Source: Lachnoanaerobaculum gingivalis
GTDB lineage: Bacteria; Bacillota; Clostridia; Lachnospirales; Lachnospiraceae
Direction of reading: 5' to 3'
NCBI RefSeq assembly: GCF_003862475.1
Contig: NZ_RRCO01000002.1
Coordinates: 434,001-498,000, forward strand
Length of the DNA stretch: 64,000 nucleotides
Shown here: piece by piece, positions 35,186 to 46,000 of the stretch
How positions within the stretch are numbered: the first letter of the stretch is position 1
Layout of the letters: every line of letters starts with the position of its first letter
Notes under the pieces: generated by a model
Told to the model about the DNA's origin: nothing
The model's database searches: none
Seen by the model: the letters and a program-made list of their open reading frames with translations, nothing else
Made by a program: the position numbers and the translations under genes

Positions 35186-36337
35186 TTATAATTCACTATA
35201 TATTTCCTTGCCATGTACATAAACAGCTTTTATATTTAATGACTTGTCCATTAAAACCAAATCAGCGTATTTTCCGTCTTCAATACTTCCTACTTTATCA
35301 TATATGCCGATTTGTTTTGCCGGATTTATAGTAGCGGCTGCTATAGCATCCTCAAGTCTGATATGCATATCCTGTACCGCTCTCTTCATACATTCAAAAA
35401 GATTTGTAACAGAACCTGCTATAGTTCCGTCATCAAGTACTGCCTTCCTTCCGGTAACAAATACCTTCTGTCCTCCAAGTGTATACTCACCGTCACTAAG
35501 TCCGCATGCTCTCATACTGTCACTTATAAGTATAACTCTCTCATCTCCAAACATCTTAAATGTAGCTCTCACTACAGCCGGATGAATATGTATACCGTCA
35601 CAGATAAGCTCTACACATACCCTATCATTGTCAATAGCGGCACCGATTACTCCCGGTTCTCTATGTGTAAAAGGTGGCATAGCATTGTAAAGATGAGTAA
35701 CATGAGATGCTCCCTCTTCAAATGCCTTTACCGCTATATCATAATTTGCCATAGTATGTGCAATAGATACTACAACTTTATCCTTTACACCTGCTATGAA
35801 ATCCATAGCACCCTCACCCTCAGGAGCGATATCTACAAGCTTAATAAGATTTCCTGACAACTCATTTAATTCATTAAAGAAATCCACATCCGTATTTAAT
35901 ATATACTTTGATGACTGAGCACCTTTTTTTGCCTCACTTATAAAAGGTCCTTCCATATTTATACCCACAAGCTTAGCACCTGTATCACCGTCATACGCGG
36001 CAGCTTTTTTCATAATTTCTTTAAGTTCATCTTTAGAAATAGTCATGGTGGCAGGACAAATACTTGTCACACCTACTTTAGCCTCGTATTCCGCTATATT
36101 CTTTATTGTATCTTCCTTTGCATCACAAAAATCATCACCCATGCATCCGTGGAAATGTATATCTACAAGTCCCGGTATGGCATAAAGTCCTGTAGCATCC
36201 ACCTGCTTCCTGTCATCTTCCTGTGTAAACCCGAGGTTCATGAATGAGCTTTCTGAAAACTTCTCTCCTGAGATATGTATCTCTCTGTTTCTGAACACTC
36301 TGTCCGGATCAAACACTATCGCATTTTTTATAAGCAT
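35186..36337 (-). CDS. nagA: N-acetylglucosamine-6-phosphate deacetylase
   Basis: NagA removes acetate from GlcNAc-6-P in amino-sugar use and wall recycling. The 383-residue protein has the metal-site motif GLVDIHFHGCMGDDF (H61, H63), the NMEGPFIS segment with the metal-binding Glu, HLYNAMPPFTHREPG, and the catalytic Asp in LISDSMRACG. GGAGG lies 7 bases before the ATG. It overlaps the end of nagB by 10 bases, so the two are translationally coupled, as expected for consecutive steps. Confidence 0.95.
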   Translation of the reverse strand: MLIKNAIVFDPDRVFRNREIHISGEKFSESSFMNLGFTQEDDRKQVDATGLYAIPGLVDIHFHGCMGDDFCDAKEDTIKNIAEYEAKVGVTSICPATMTISKDELKEIMKKAAAYDGDTGAKLVGINMEGPFISEAKKGAQSSKYILNTDVDFFNELNELSGNLIKLVDIAPEGEGAMDFIAGVKDKVVVSIAHTMANYDIAVKAFEEGASHVTHLYNAMPPFTHREPGVIGAAIDNDRVCVELICDGIHIHPAVVRATFKMFGDERVILISDSMRACGLSDGEYTLGGQKVFVTGRKAVLDDGTIAGSVTNLFECMKRAVQDMHIRLEDAIAAATINPAKQIGIYDKVGSIEDGKYADLVLMDKSLNIKAVYVHGKEIYSEL

Positions 36338-37053
36338 GACAAAGCCTCCACATCTCCTATCAGAATAAAATCATTATGTAACTGCAATATAGATGCAGGT
36401 ACCTTAGGTGTAATAGGCCCAAAGAATGCTTCTTTTACAATTTCAGCCTTTCCCTTACCGTTTACTACCATAAGTACACGCTTTGCTCTCATAATACTTC
36501 CGATACCCATAGTATATGCCTGCTTAGGGACATCATCTACACTTGCAAAGAATCTCTTATTGGCCTCTATTGTACTCTCTGTCAAATCTACCACATGAGT
36601 CTTGTCAATAAATTCATCACCCGGCTCATTAAAACCGATATGTCCGTTATTGCCAAGTCCAAGAAGCTGTAGATCTATTCCACCGTAATTTTTTATAATA
36701 TTTTCATAGTCCTGACCTGCCTTAAGTGCATCGGGCTCCATACCGTCAGGTACATTTGTATTATTTTTATTTATATTTATATGATCGAAAAGATGTGAAT
36801 GCATAAAATAATAATAGCTTTGATCATTATCCCTTGTCAGCCCTCTGTACTCATCAAGATTTACAGTTTTGATTTTACCAAAATCAAGTCTGCCTGCCTC
36901 ATATCTTCTTACCAATTCTTCATATGTCCCTATAGGCGTTGAACCTGTTGCAAGTCCAAGTACGGCATCAGGTTTTAAAAGTACCTGTGCACCTATTATG
37001 TCTGCCGCCATTTCACTCATTTCTTTATAATCTTTTGCACATATAATACGCAT
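36328..37053 (-). CDS. nagB: Glucosamine-6-phosphate deaminase
   Basis: NagB converts glucosamine-6-P to fructose-6-P and ammonia, following NagA. The 241-residue protein has LGLATGSTPIGTYEELVRR, the VNLDEYRGL motif with the catalytic Asp, and LGLGNNGHIGFNEPGD with the catalytic Asp/His region. This is the short Firmicute form without the E. coli allosteric tail. It starts 12 bases after alaS and overlaps nagA. Confidence 0.95.
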   Translation of the reverse strand: MRIICAKDYKEMSEMAADIIGAQVLLKPDAVLGLATGSTPIGTYEELVRRYEAGRLDFGKIKTVNLDEYRGLTRDNDQSYYYFMHSHLFDHININKNNTNVPDGMEPDALKAGQDYENIIKNYGGIDLQLLGLGNNGHIGFNEPGDEFIDKTHVVDLTESTIEANKRFFASVDDVPKQAYTMGIGSIMRAKRVLMVVNGKGKAEIVKEAFFGPITPKVPASILQLHNDFILIGDVEALSCL

Positions 37054-37065
37054 ATTGCCGTCCCC

Positions 37066-39723
37066 CTATGCTAACTGTGATTTAAACTCTTCCTTTGCCT
37101 TATCAAGCGCATCCTTGATACCTGCAGGATTCTTTCCTCCTGCCTGAGCGATATTCGGTCTACCACCGCCGCCGCCACCTACAAGTGTAGCAATTGCTTT
37201 GATGATATTTCCGGCATGCGCTCCTGCTTTAAGTGCATTATCACCTGCCATACATAAAAGATTTACCTTACCGTCAACATCTGATGCAAGTACAACCATA
37301 CCCTCATCAACATCATTCTTAAGCTTGTCACCAAGATTTCTAAGCTCATTCATTTCAACACCGCTTACCTGCATTGCAATAAACTTGATGCCGTTTATGA
37401 TTTCAATATTTTCGGTGCTGTATCCCAGTGCTTCACTTGCAAGTTTTGCTTTAAGCTTCTCATTCTCAGACTTAAGGGCTTTCATCTCATCAAGTAAGTT
37501 CTCAGCCTTTGTAATAAGTTCAGATTCACCTGTTTTTAAAAGCTCAGCAACCTTTTGCATTCTGTTTTCTATATCCTGATAGAATTCTATAACGCCGTCA
37601 CCTGTAAGAGCTTCTATTCTTCTTACACCTGCAGCAATACCGTTTTCTGAAAGAATCTTGAAAAGCTTGATATCCGATGTGTTATGTACATGAGTACCTC
37701 CGCAAAGCTCCTTTGAGAAATCTCCCATGCTTACAACTCTTACATCGCCCTGATATTTTTCACCGAAGAGTGCCATAGCACCGCTCTTTTTAGCATCTTC
37801 CACATTCATTATATCTGTAACTACCGGAAGAGCTTTATTTATCTCTAAATTTACAAGTGCCTCTACCTCTGCAATCTCTTCTCTTGAAAGGCTCTTAAAA
37901 TGTGTAAAGTCAAATCTAAGTCTGTCTGCAGCCACATAGCTTCCTGCCTGCTCGACATGGTTTCCAAGCACCTCTCTGAGTGCCTTATGTAAAAGGTGAG
38001 TTGCAGAGTGGTTTGCCGCTGTTTTCTTTCTGTTCTCAGAATCTACAACAGTTTCTACCTTATCTCCAAGCCTAAACATTCCCTGACTTACAAATCCTAC
38101 ATGACCTATCTTATCACCTGCAAGCTTGATAACATCCACTACATTAAATACGGCATCATCTTTCTTTATCACACCGATATCCGCATTCTGACCACCCATG
38201 GTAGCATAGAATGAAGTCTTATCAAGAATAATTGTTCCATGATCACCCTCTGCAATAGCCTCAACTATTTCATCCTCTGTAGTAAGTGCGGTTATCTTAC
38301 CTGTATCAAGAAGGCTGTCATAGCCTTCAAACACTGTAGTAAGCTTCGGATCAAGTGACTGATATATAGTAACATCGGCTCCCATATAGTTTGTAGCTTT
38401 TCTTGCTGCTCTTGCCTGATTTCTCTGAGCCTCCATAGCCTTATTAAAGCCTGCCTCATCTACACTGAATCCCTTTTCTTCAATTATCTCTTTTGTAAGG
38501 TCAAGAGGGAAACCGTATGTATCATACAGTCTGAATGCATCCTCACCTGAGATCACCTTTTCACCGCTCTTTGTGAGGTTCTCTTCTATCTCTGCAAGGA
38601 TTGAAAGTCCCTGGTCTATTGTCTTATCAAACTTGTTCTCTTCCTCAGTAAGAACCTTAAGGATCATCTCCTTCTTTTCTTCAAGCTCAGGATAACCGTC
38701 CTTTGAAAGCTCTATTGCTGTATTTGCAAGTGAAGCTAAGAAAGTATCCTTTATTCCAAGCATTCTTCCATGTCTTGCAGCTCTTCTTAAAAGTCTTCTG
38801 AGTACATATCCTCTACCTTCATTACTTGGCATAATACCGTCAGAGATCATAAATGTGCATGATCTTATATGGTCTGTAATAAGACGGAGTGATATATCCT
38901 TTTTTGCATCTTCTTTGTATGAAGTTTTTGCCAAGTCTGCAACTCTGTCAAGAAGATTCTTTATAGTATCAACCTCAAATATGGACTCTACATCCTGAAG
39001 CGCTACCGCAAGTCTTTCAAGTCCCATACCTGTATCTATATTCTTTTGGATAAGCTCTGTGTAATTGCCCTTACCGTCCGAGTTAAACTGTGAGAATACA
39101 TTATTCCATACTTCCATATATCTGTCACAGTCACAACCTACAGTACAGCTTTCCTTACCGCAACCGTACTTTTCACCTCTGTCATAATATACTTCCGAAC
39201 AAGGTCCACAAGGCCCCTCTCCATGCTCCCAAAAGTTGTCTTCTTTTCCGAACTTAAATATTCTATCAGCCGGAATACCTATCTCTTTATTCCAAATCTC
39301 AAATGCTTCATCATCCTCTAAATATACTGAAGGATAAAGTCTGTTTACATCAAGACCTGCCACCTCTGTTAAAAATTCCCATGTCCATGCGATAGCCTCA
39401 TGCTTAAAATAATCTCCAAACGAGAAGTTTCCAAGCATTTCAAAGAATGTACCATGTCTTGCTGTCTTTCCTACATTCTCAATATCTCCTGTACGAATAC
39501 ATTTCTGACATGTACATACTCTTCTTCTTGGCGGTATCTCCTGACCTGTAAAATATGGCTTAAGCGGTGCCATACCTGAATTTATCAGTAATAGTGAATT
39601 ATCATTGTGAGGAACCAAAGAGAAGCTCTTCATTACCAAATGACCCTTACTCTCAAAAAAATCAAGGAATTTCTTCCTTATTTTGTTTACCCCGTTTTCA
39701 CTGTTAAAATTTTTGTTACTCAT
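37066..39723 (-). CDS. alaS: Alanyl-tRNA synthetase
   Basis: AlaRS of 885 residues, full length: class II catalytic core at the N-terminus (FFESKGHLVMKSFSLVP, PYFTGQEIPPRRRVCTCQKC), editing domain with the zinc motif HSATHLLHKAL and CGGTHVHN, and the C-terminal DHHA1 domain with GGGGGGRPNIAQAGG. An AAGG lies about 13 bases from the ATG, partly within the end of the small upstream gene, which may couple them. No T-box leader is seen. Confidence 0.97.
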   Translation of the reverse strand: MSNKNFNSENGVNKIRKKFLDFFESKGHLVMKSFSLVPHNDNSLLLINSGMAPLKPYFTGQEIPPRRRVCTCQKCIRTGDIENVGKTARHGTFFEMLGNFSFGDYFKHEAIAWTWEFLTEVAGLDVNRLYPSVYLEDDEAFEIWNKEIGIPADRIFKFGKEDNFWEHGEGPCGPCSEVYYDRGEKYGCGKESCTVGCDCDRYMEVWNNVFSQFNSDGKGNYTELIQKNIDTGMGLERLAVALQDVESIFEVDTIKNLLDRVADLAKTSYKEDAKKDISLRLITDHIRSCTFMISDGIMPSNEGRGYVLRRLLRRAARHGRMLGIKDTFLASLANTAIELSKDGYPELEEKKEMILKVLTEEENKFDKTIDQGLSILAEIEENLTKSGEKVISGEDAFRLYDTYGFPLDLTKEIIEEKGFSVDEAGFNKAMEAQRNQARAARKATNYMGADVTIYQSLDPKLTTVFEGYDSLLDTGKITALTTEDEIVEAIAEGDHGTIILDKTSFYATMGGQNADIGVIKKDDAVFNVVDVIKLAGDKIGHVGFVSQGMFRLGDKVETVVDSENRKKTAANHSATHLLHKALREVLGNHVEQAGSYVAADRLRFDFTHFKSLSREEIAEVEALVNLEINKALPVVTDIMNVEDAKKSGAMALFGEKYQGDVRVVSMGDFSKELCGGTHVHNTSDIKLFKILSENGIAAGVRRIEALTGDGVIEFYQDIENRMQKVAELLKTGESELITKAENLLDEMKALKSENEKLKAKLASEALGYSTENIEIINGIKFIAMQVSGVEMNELRNLGDKLKNDVDEGMVVLASDVDGKVNLLCMAGDNALKAGAHAGNIIKAIATLVGGGGGGRPNIAQAGGKNPAGIKDALDKAKEEFKSQLA

Positions 39724-39730
39724 ATATCTG

Positions 39731-39850
39731 TTATTTTCCTTTTCTCATATCTCTTGCTTTTTTGCCCAGCTTTATACCTATAAAAGCTAATATTCCAAAA
39801 ATGATAGCCTTAATTAAACTTCCTATAAATGATGATAAAAAAACAGCCAT
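39731..39850 (-). CDS. 39-residue single-span membrane protein upstream of alaS
   Basis: A short frame with ATG at 39850, six bases after GAGG, and stop at 39731 encodes 39 residues: one hydrophobic span (GSLIKAIIFGILAFIGIKLG, about 10-29) and a basic tail KKARDMRKGK. It lies between a good promoter (39909) and alaS, whose start is 7 bases after its stop. The positive-inside tail, the ribosome site and the lack of other coding here support a real small protein. I recall similar small proteins before alaS in related genomes but cannot name a function. Confidence 0.65.
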   Translation of the reverse strand: MAVFLSSFIGSLIKAIIFGILAFIGIKLGKKARDMRKGK

Positions 39851-39908
39851 AATACACCTCACTTATTCTTAGGCAATGCCTTCTATTTTTATAGACAAAA
39901 CTGTTTTT

Positions 39909-39937
39909 ATAATATCACAATCATTGTTAAAACTCAA
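39909..39937 (-). promoter_or_regulatory. Promoter of the small protein-alaS-nagBA operon
   Basis: TTGAGT (39932-39937), 17 bases, then TATTAT (39909-39914) with an extended TGA in front of the -10, on the minus strand. It lies 59 bases before the small gene. Confidence 0.65.
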
Positions 39938-39980
39938 TGTCCATATTGTAATGGTAAAATATTGTAATGATAAACTAATA

Positions 39981-40015
39981 AAAAAGCGATGCCCATATAA
40001 AGCATCGCCTTTTTG
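39981..40015 (-). terminator. Intrinsic terminator of the giant surface-protein gene
   Basis: The stem GCGATGC/GCATCGC with a 9-base loop has A and T runs on both sides; on the minus strand it reads into TTTTTTA and lies 15 bases after the stop at 40030. Confidence 0.88.
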
Positions 40016-40029
40016 AAAGTAAATATTTA

Positions 40030-43000
40030 CTATTTAACAATCAGTTTTTTAGGATCATATAGTCCCAAGATTTTATTTTTCATAATGCCTTTTCTTCCTG
40101 CATGATTTGGAGAAATTGTTAAGTCTTCCCTATCATTTTCTGCATCATTTTTTTGATGTTCTACAGGCTTTGTGGCATTACTGTCTGTAGCAAGTCTCTG
40201 CTGTGCCGCCATATCTTTATTTGCCATTCTAAAGCCGCTTTGGTCAGCAAATGCTTTTTTAACAGCCTTTTTTATAGCAACTGATGATACTGTTGCACCG
40301 CTTATACTGTCTACCGAATCAATTTCAGATGCCTTCTTTCCTGCAAAATTAGGCAACATTCTTAATGCATTTGACCAGAAGCCGGCATTAGCTCCCGGGC
40401 TTGTTTCATTGTCCTCTACGCTTACGATAACTCTGGTCTTTTTATTGAAGGTCACTCTGAGGCTTGCATAGTATCCGAACATTGTAACATTCTCTACAAC
40501 ATCTTTTACTATATTGTCCTGTCCTTCTTCTTTTTCTTTAGCTTCACCAAGTTCAAACTTAAAGCTTGTGGAGCAGTATCCGTCTTTCTTATTTGCATCT
40601 TTTAAGATAACTGTATACTCTCCCATACCTGTGTTTTCTGTGCTCTTTATTGAAAGAGTTTCATTTGTTTTATCAAATATATAATCGCTTCCTTCAACAA
40701 GTTTCTTAGTATTATCTTTTGAACCGAAGTATAGATCACCAATCTCATATCCCTCATAAGGCATCTTTCTCATATCAAATGTTACATCTGCCCCATTTTC
40801 CGCACTAAACTCTGTTTTTGATGCAATAGCAGGTATATGACTGCTGCGAAGTCTCTTAGGAATATATAATTCCAATCCGTCTATCTCAAACTTCTTGTGA
40901 TCACTTAGTAAATATGTAATTTTGTAAATCTTATCACCCGGTAATGAAGCAAAACGCTTATGTGCTAAATTACCGCCATATTTGCCCATCTCCACTGAGA
41001 ATGCCAGCTCACCGTCAGCGATAATATTGTCAACATGTGACAATCCGAAAACTTTAGCATTTCTCTTACTGCTTCCTGCCTCAAATGTTACACCGAGTAC
41101 ATTCTTATCAGCCTTTATTTCTTCAGGCAAACCTTCAAGGTTGATTTGATAATTTCCATACTCACTTTGATCTGTGAGTGAAACTCTTACATCTGAAGGG
41201 TTGGCATTTATTTCAGGAGTATTCTCACTTGCTTTCATTTCGGAGATTGTAGAATCATAATTAATAACCTTATAAGTAGGTAATTCTGTTTTTGTAACTT
41301 CTCTGCTTATTCCGGTAACGGAATCCGGAGCAGTCATGCTTGTAATTGCCGGAATAAGTGCTGTATGATTTTCCGCACCTACTGCCGCCAAAAGTTTTAC
41401 CTTTGCATACAAATCGGCATCTACCTGAACCGGTGTTTTAACCCCTTTAATTTTATATCCTGTCTTAGTCTTATCAGTGTAAGCCGCTGTGGCAAATTTG
41501 CCATAATTTTCTATATTTGAAGAACTTACCGAATCATATCTTCCCCCAAAGCTCATCGTCTGCAATGGAGTAGGCTCCTGACCTATTGTAGGATCACCTC
41601 CGAATGTAGGTGCGCTTCTTATAGCTAAAAGCTCTCTTAAATAGAAGTATGAATATGGGAAATCAGCAGTACCGTATAGATTTCCTGTAAGTTTTTGATC
41701 ATCCTCTACATAGTAGTATACCTTAGGTACATATGGGTTCCTTACCAGATTAGCCTTATTGGTTACATCCTTGCCATTTACAATAAATGTCATATTCGTA
41801 TTTTTAGGATCATACTTTTTGTAATAATAAGTATGTGTCTCTCCGTCCACTACCAGATCCAATTTATCCATATTGGTTTCTTCGGATACGGGTGGCTTAG
41901 GGAATGCGTCCTTTACGGCATTTTTAATAGCATTTGATGAAAGTGTTGCCCCTGTAACAGCATCAACGGTATCCACGCTGTCCTTTGTTTTACCTACAAG
42001 TTTATCAAACATTCCAAGCGACATATTCCAGAAAACTCTGTTATGGGTATTTCCAGGATCTGTACCGTCATCTTCAACTTTTATAATTTTCCCGGTTTTT
42101 TCATTATATGTTACCAAAACTTTTGCCTTATAGAAGAAAGTCTCCATCTGAGCCTCTCCCTTTGCAGTCTTTATAGTTTCGGCTTCACTTTCACCACCTT
42201 CGTATTTAAACCTGAGTCCTATACTTCCGTTTCCAAACTGCGGGCTGTGATAATCTACAAGTTTGATATTTAAAATATTGTCGCTCTTTGTAAGGCTGTA
42301 ATTAAGCTGTATGCCATTTGAATCAAGTACTTTTACTGTAAATGTATCTTCATTCCATTTATTCTCATACTTTTTAGGTATTGTGACATCCAGCACTAAA
42401 TGTGCATTACTTCCTTCAAACTCCTGCTTTGTAATGCCTGTTTTATTGTAAATAAGTTCCTGCTTATCATATAATTCAACTGCAGCCGGTAATACCTGCT
42501 CTTTCTGTGGTGTTTCCACAAACTTAAAGCCTATCCATACATAGCCTCCGCTTTCATGGAATGCTCTGTAGTTGGCAAAGTCCACTGTAAGTACACTGTA
42601 TTTCTTTCCTACCTTTGTTCCAAGCAGTACTCCGTCCTCATTATAGGCTTTTACAGTGAAGGTATCCTTATTCCAGTTCTCATACTCTTTAGGTATCTCA
42701 ACATTAAATATCTTTAAATACCCCTGCGCTTCTCTAAACTTATTAAAGTCTACATTTACCGTTGTAAGCTTCTTATCGCCCGCATAAAGCTCAATCTTTG
42801 CAGGTGCCTGTTTCTTTGGATCGGATACATTTACCGTAAATGTCTTTTCTACAGTCTGTCCGCCTATGCTCTTTTTGATAGTGATTGTTTTCTCACCTAT
42901 ATCAGCACTTGTAAATACATATCCGTTATCAGGATCTGAGGTGAATCCTCCTGTCTTACATGCTTCCCAGCCTACAAATGCCTTATTGTTTCCGTTCTTT

Positions 43001-46000
43001 GTTACGGCATTTATCTCAAGCCCTCCGATTTCAAGGCTGTCTCCTACATAGTAGTTTTTCTTTATAAGCTTTGTCTCAAGCGCAAATGATGCTATCTCCG
43101 AGGTATCCTTTGATACATCCACTATTACCGCATATACATCATATCCCCATGCATCATATCCCGGATGAGCTATCTCTTTCATATTGAAGCGCCACTGTGA
43201 AAGATCTCTGTCATACTTTGCCTTTCCAAGCTCCTCTTCTCCGGAGTAGATTGTCATTTCTTTTATCTTTCCCTTAGCCTCAACTGTATAGCGATATTCA
43301 TCCTTACTTAATGTAATATCCTTTGTTTCTCCGCTCTCATATGAGATAACTATCTTATCAGGATATTTTTTACCAAGCTTCTTTCTTACCTGAATCTCAC
43401 TTTGTATATCTATCAGAGAATCCGCATTCTTAAAATGTACATGCACAAACTCAAGCAATGACGGCAATGCGCTTCCATGTAGAGGATCGGTAACTATTCC
43501 ATACTCTTCAAACTCTGCAGGTGTTATCTCTTTTACCTCTCCACCCTTTAAATGAAGCTTAAGCACTGTTTTTGAAAGATCAAGGCTCTGACCTGTTGCA
43601 ACACTGTCAGGTCTTGTTTTAAACTCAATATAGTCAATTCTTTGAACTTTTTGATCTTTTTTAAACTTCTTTGATCTCTCAAGGGCATTCTCAACCGCAC
43701 TTACATGTCCCTGTGCTGTTTCTGTTGCTCCGCTGACCGCATCAAAAATCTCTCCTTTTCTCTCACTTAGCTGCTTTTTGATTCCGTCAACATTTTCAAG
43801 TCCCTTAAATTTCTCAAGAAGGTAATCTCTCTTTCTTTCATAGCTTCCCGCTATCTTATCATCATCTGTATATACTACCGAATCCACCTTCTCGATTTTT
43901 CCGTCCTTTATAGTAACCTTAACTATATTTGAACCTCTTTGAAGCTTATATCTGCTCCATGTAGCTGTTCCATACCATTCACCGTCCACATATTCGCTTT
44001 GGCTTGCAGCTGTTTCCACAAACTTAAAGCCTAGCCATACATAACCTCCGCTTTCATGGAATGCTCTGTAGTTGGCAAAGTCCACTGTAAGTACGCTGTA
44101 TTTCTTTCCTACCTTGCTCTCAAGTAATACTCCGTCCTCATTATAGGCTTTTACGCTGAAGGTATCCTTAGTCCAATTTTCATACTCTTTAGGTATCTCA
44201 ACATTAAATATCTTTAAATAACCTTGAGCCTCTCTAAATTTATTAAAGTCTACATTTACTGTTGTAAGCTTCTTTTCGCCCGCATAAAGCTCAATCTTTG
44301 CAGGTGCCTGTTTCTTTGGATCGGATACATTTACCGTAAATGTCTTTTCTACAGTCTGTCCGCCTATGCTCTTTTTGATAGTGATTGTTTTCTCACCTAT
44401 ATCAGCACTTGTAAATACATATCCGTTATCAGGATCTGAGGTGAATCCTCCTGTCTTACATGCTTCCCAGCCTACATATGCCTTATTGTTTCCGTTCTTT
44501 GTAACGGCATTTATCTCAAGTCCTCCGATTTCAAGGCTGTCTCCTACATAGTAGTTTTTCTTTATAAGCTTTGTCTCAAGCGCAAATGATGCTATCTCCG
44601 AGGTATCTTTTGATACATCCACTATTACCGCATATACATCATATCCCCATGCATCATATCCCGGATGAGCTATCTCTTTCATATTGAAGCGCCACTGTGA
44701 AAGATCTCTGTCATACTTTGCCTTTCCAAGCTCCTCTTCTCCGGAGTAGATTGTCATTTCTTTTATCTTTCCCTTAGCTTCAACTGTATAGCGATACTCA
44801 TCCTTACTTAATGTAATATCCTTTGTTTCTCCGCTCTCATATGAGATAACTATCTTATCAGGATATTTTTTACCAAGCTTCTTTCTTACCTGAATCTCAC
44901 TTTGTATATCTATAAGAGAATCCGCATTCTTAAAATGTACATGCACAAACTCAAGCAATGACGGCAATGCGCTTCCATGTAGAGGATCGGTAACTATTCC
45001 ATACTCTTCAAACTCTGCAGGTGTTATCTCCTTTACCTCTCCACCCTTTAAATGAAGCTTAAGCACTGTTTTTGAAAGATCAAGGCTCTGACCTGTTGCA
45101 ACACTGTCAGGTCTTGTTTTAAACTCAATATAGTCAATTCTTTGAACTTTTTGGTCTTTTTTAAACTTCTTTGATCTCTCAAGGGCATTCTCAACCGCAC
45201 TTACATGTCCCTGTGCTGTTTCTGTTGCTCCGCTGACTGCATCAAAAATCTCGCCCTTTCTCTCACTTAGCTGCTTTTTGATTCCGTCAACATTTTCAAG
45301 TCCCTTAAATTTCTCAAGAAGGTAATCTCTCTTTCTTTCATAGCTTCCCGCTATCTTATCATCATCTGTATATACTACCGAATCTACCTTCTCGATTTTT
45401 CCGTCCTTTATAGTAACCTTAACTATATTTGAACCTCTTTGAAGCTTATATCTGCTCCAGGTAGCTGTTCCATACCATTCACCGTCTGTAAGAGCATTTT
45501 TGCTCTCGCTTGGCTTACTCTCTTCCTTATTTTCAGGTGCCTTTGGCTTTTCGCTTGGCTTGCTTTCTTCCTTATTTTCAGGTGCCTTTGGCTTCTCGCT
45601 TGGCTTGCTTTCTTCCTTATTTTCAGGTGATTTCGGCTTCTCGCTTGGCTTACTCTCTTCCTTATTTTCAGGTGCCTTCGGCTTTTCGCTTGGCTTACTC
45701 TCTTCCTTATTTTCAGGTGTTTTCGGCTTCTCATTTGGATTGCTTGACTGCCCTGCTCCTCCTGATGATCCGCCCGAACCGCTTCCACCATGGCTTCGTC
45801 TCTGTCCTGATGATTTTTCTCTTCTTGATTTGGAAGCTTTTGATGTATCGGTAGAAGTATTGGAACCGCCTCCGGTAGTTCCGGAGTTACTTGTTGAGAA
45901 CCCCTTTCCTGCAATATACTGTACTTTCCCTGAGTCATCAGTCCATTGACCGTTTTCATTAATTTTAAATCCGTCAGGTGTGGTCTTACCGACAACCATT

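Noticed and set aside
35312-35857. 181-residue plus-strand frame opposite nagA
   Set aside because: Composition is typical of an antisense shadow (Tyr, Cys, Ser rich) and nagA is certain.
39724-39980. T-box riboswitch before alaS
   Set aside because: The space is taken by a promoter and a 39-residue gene; no T-box sequence or specifier stem is seen.
45500-45949. Repeat-rich plus-strand frames and a CRISPR-like look
   Set aside because: The 45-base period is a coding tandem repeat without unique spacers; the plus-strand frames are shadows.
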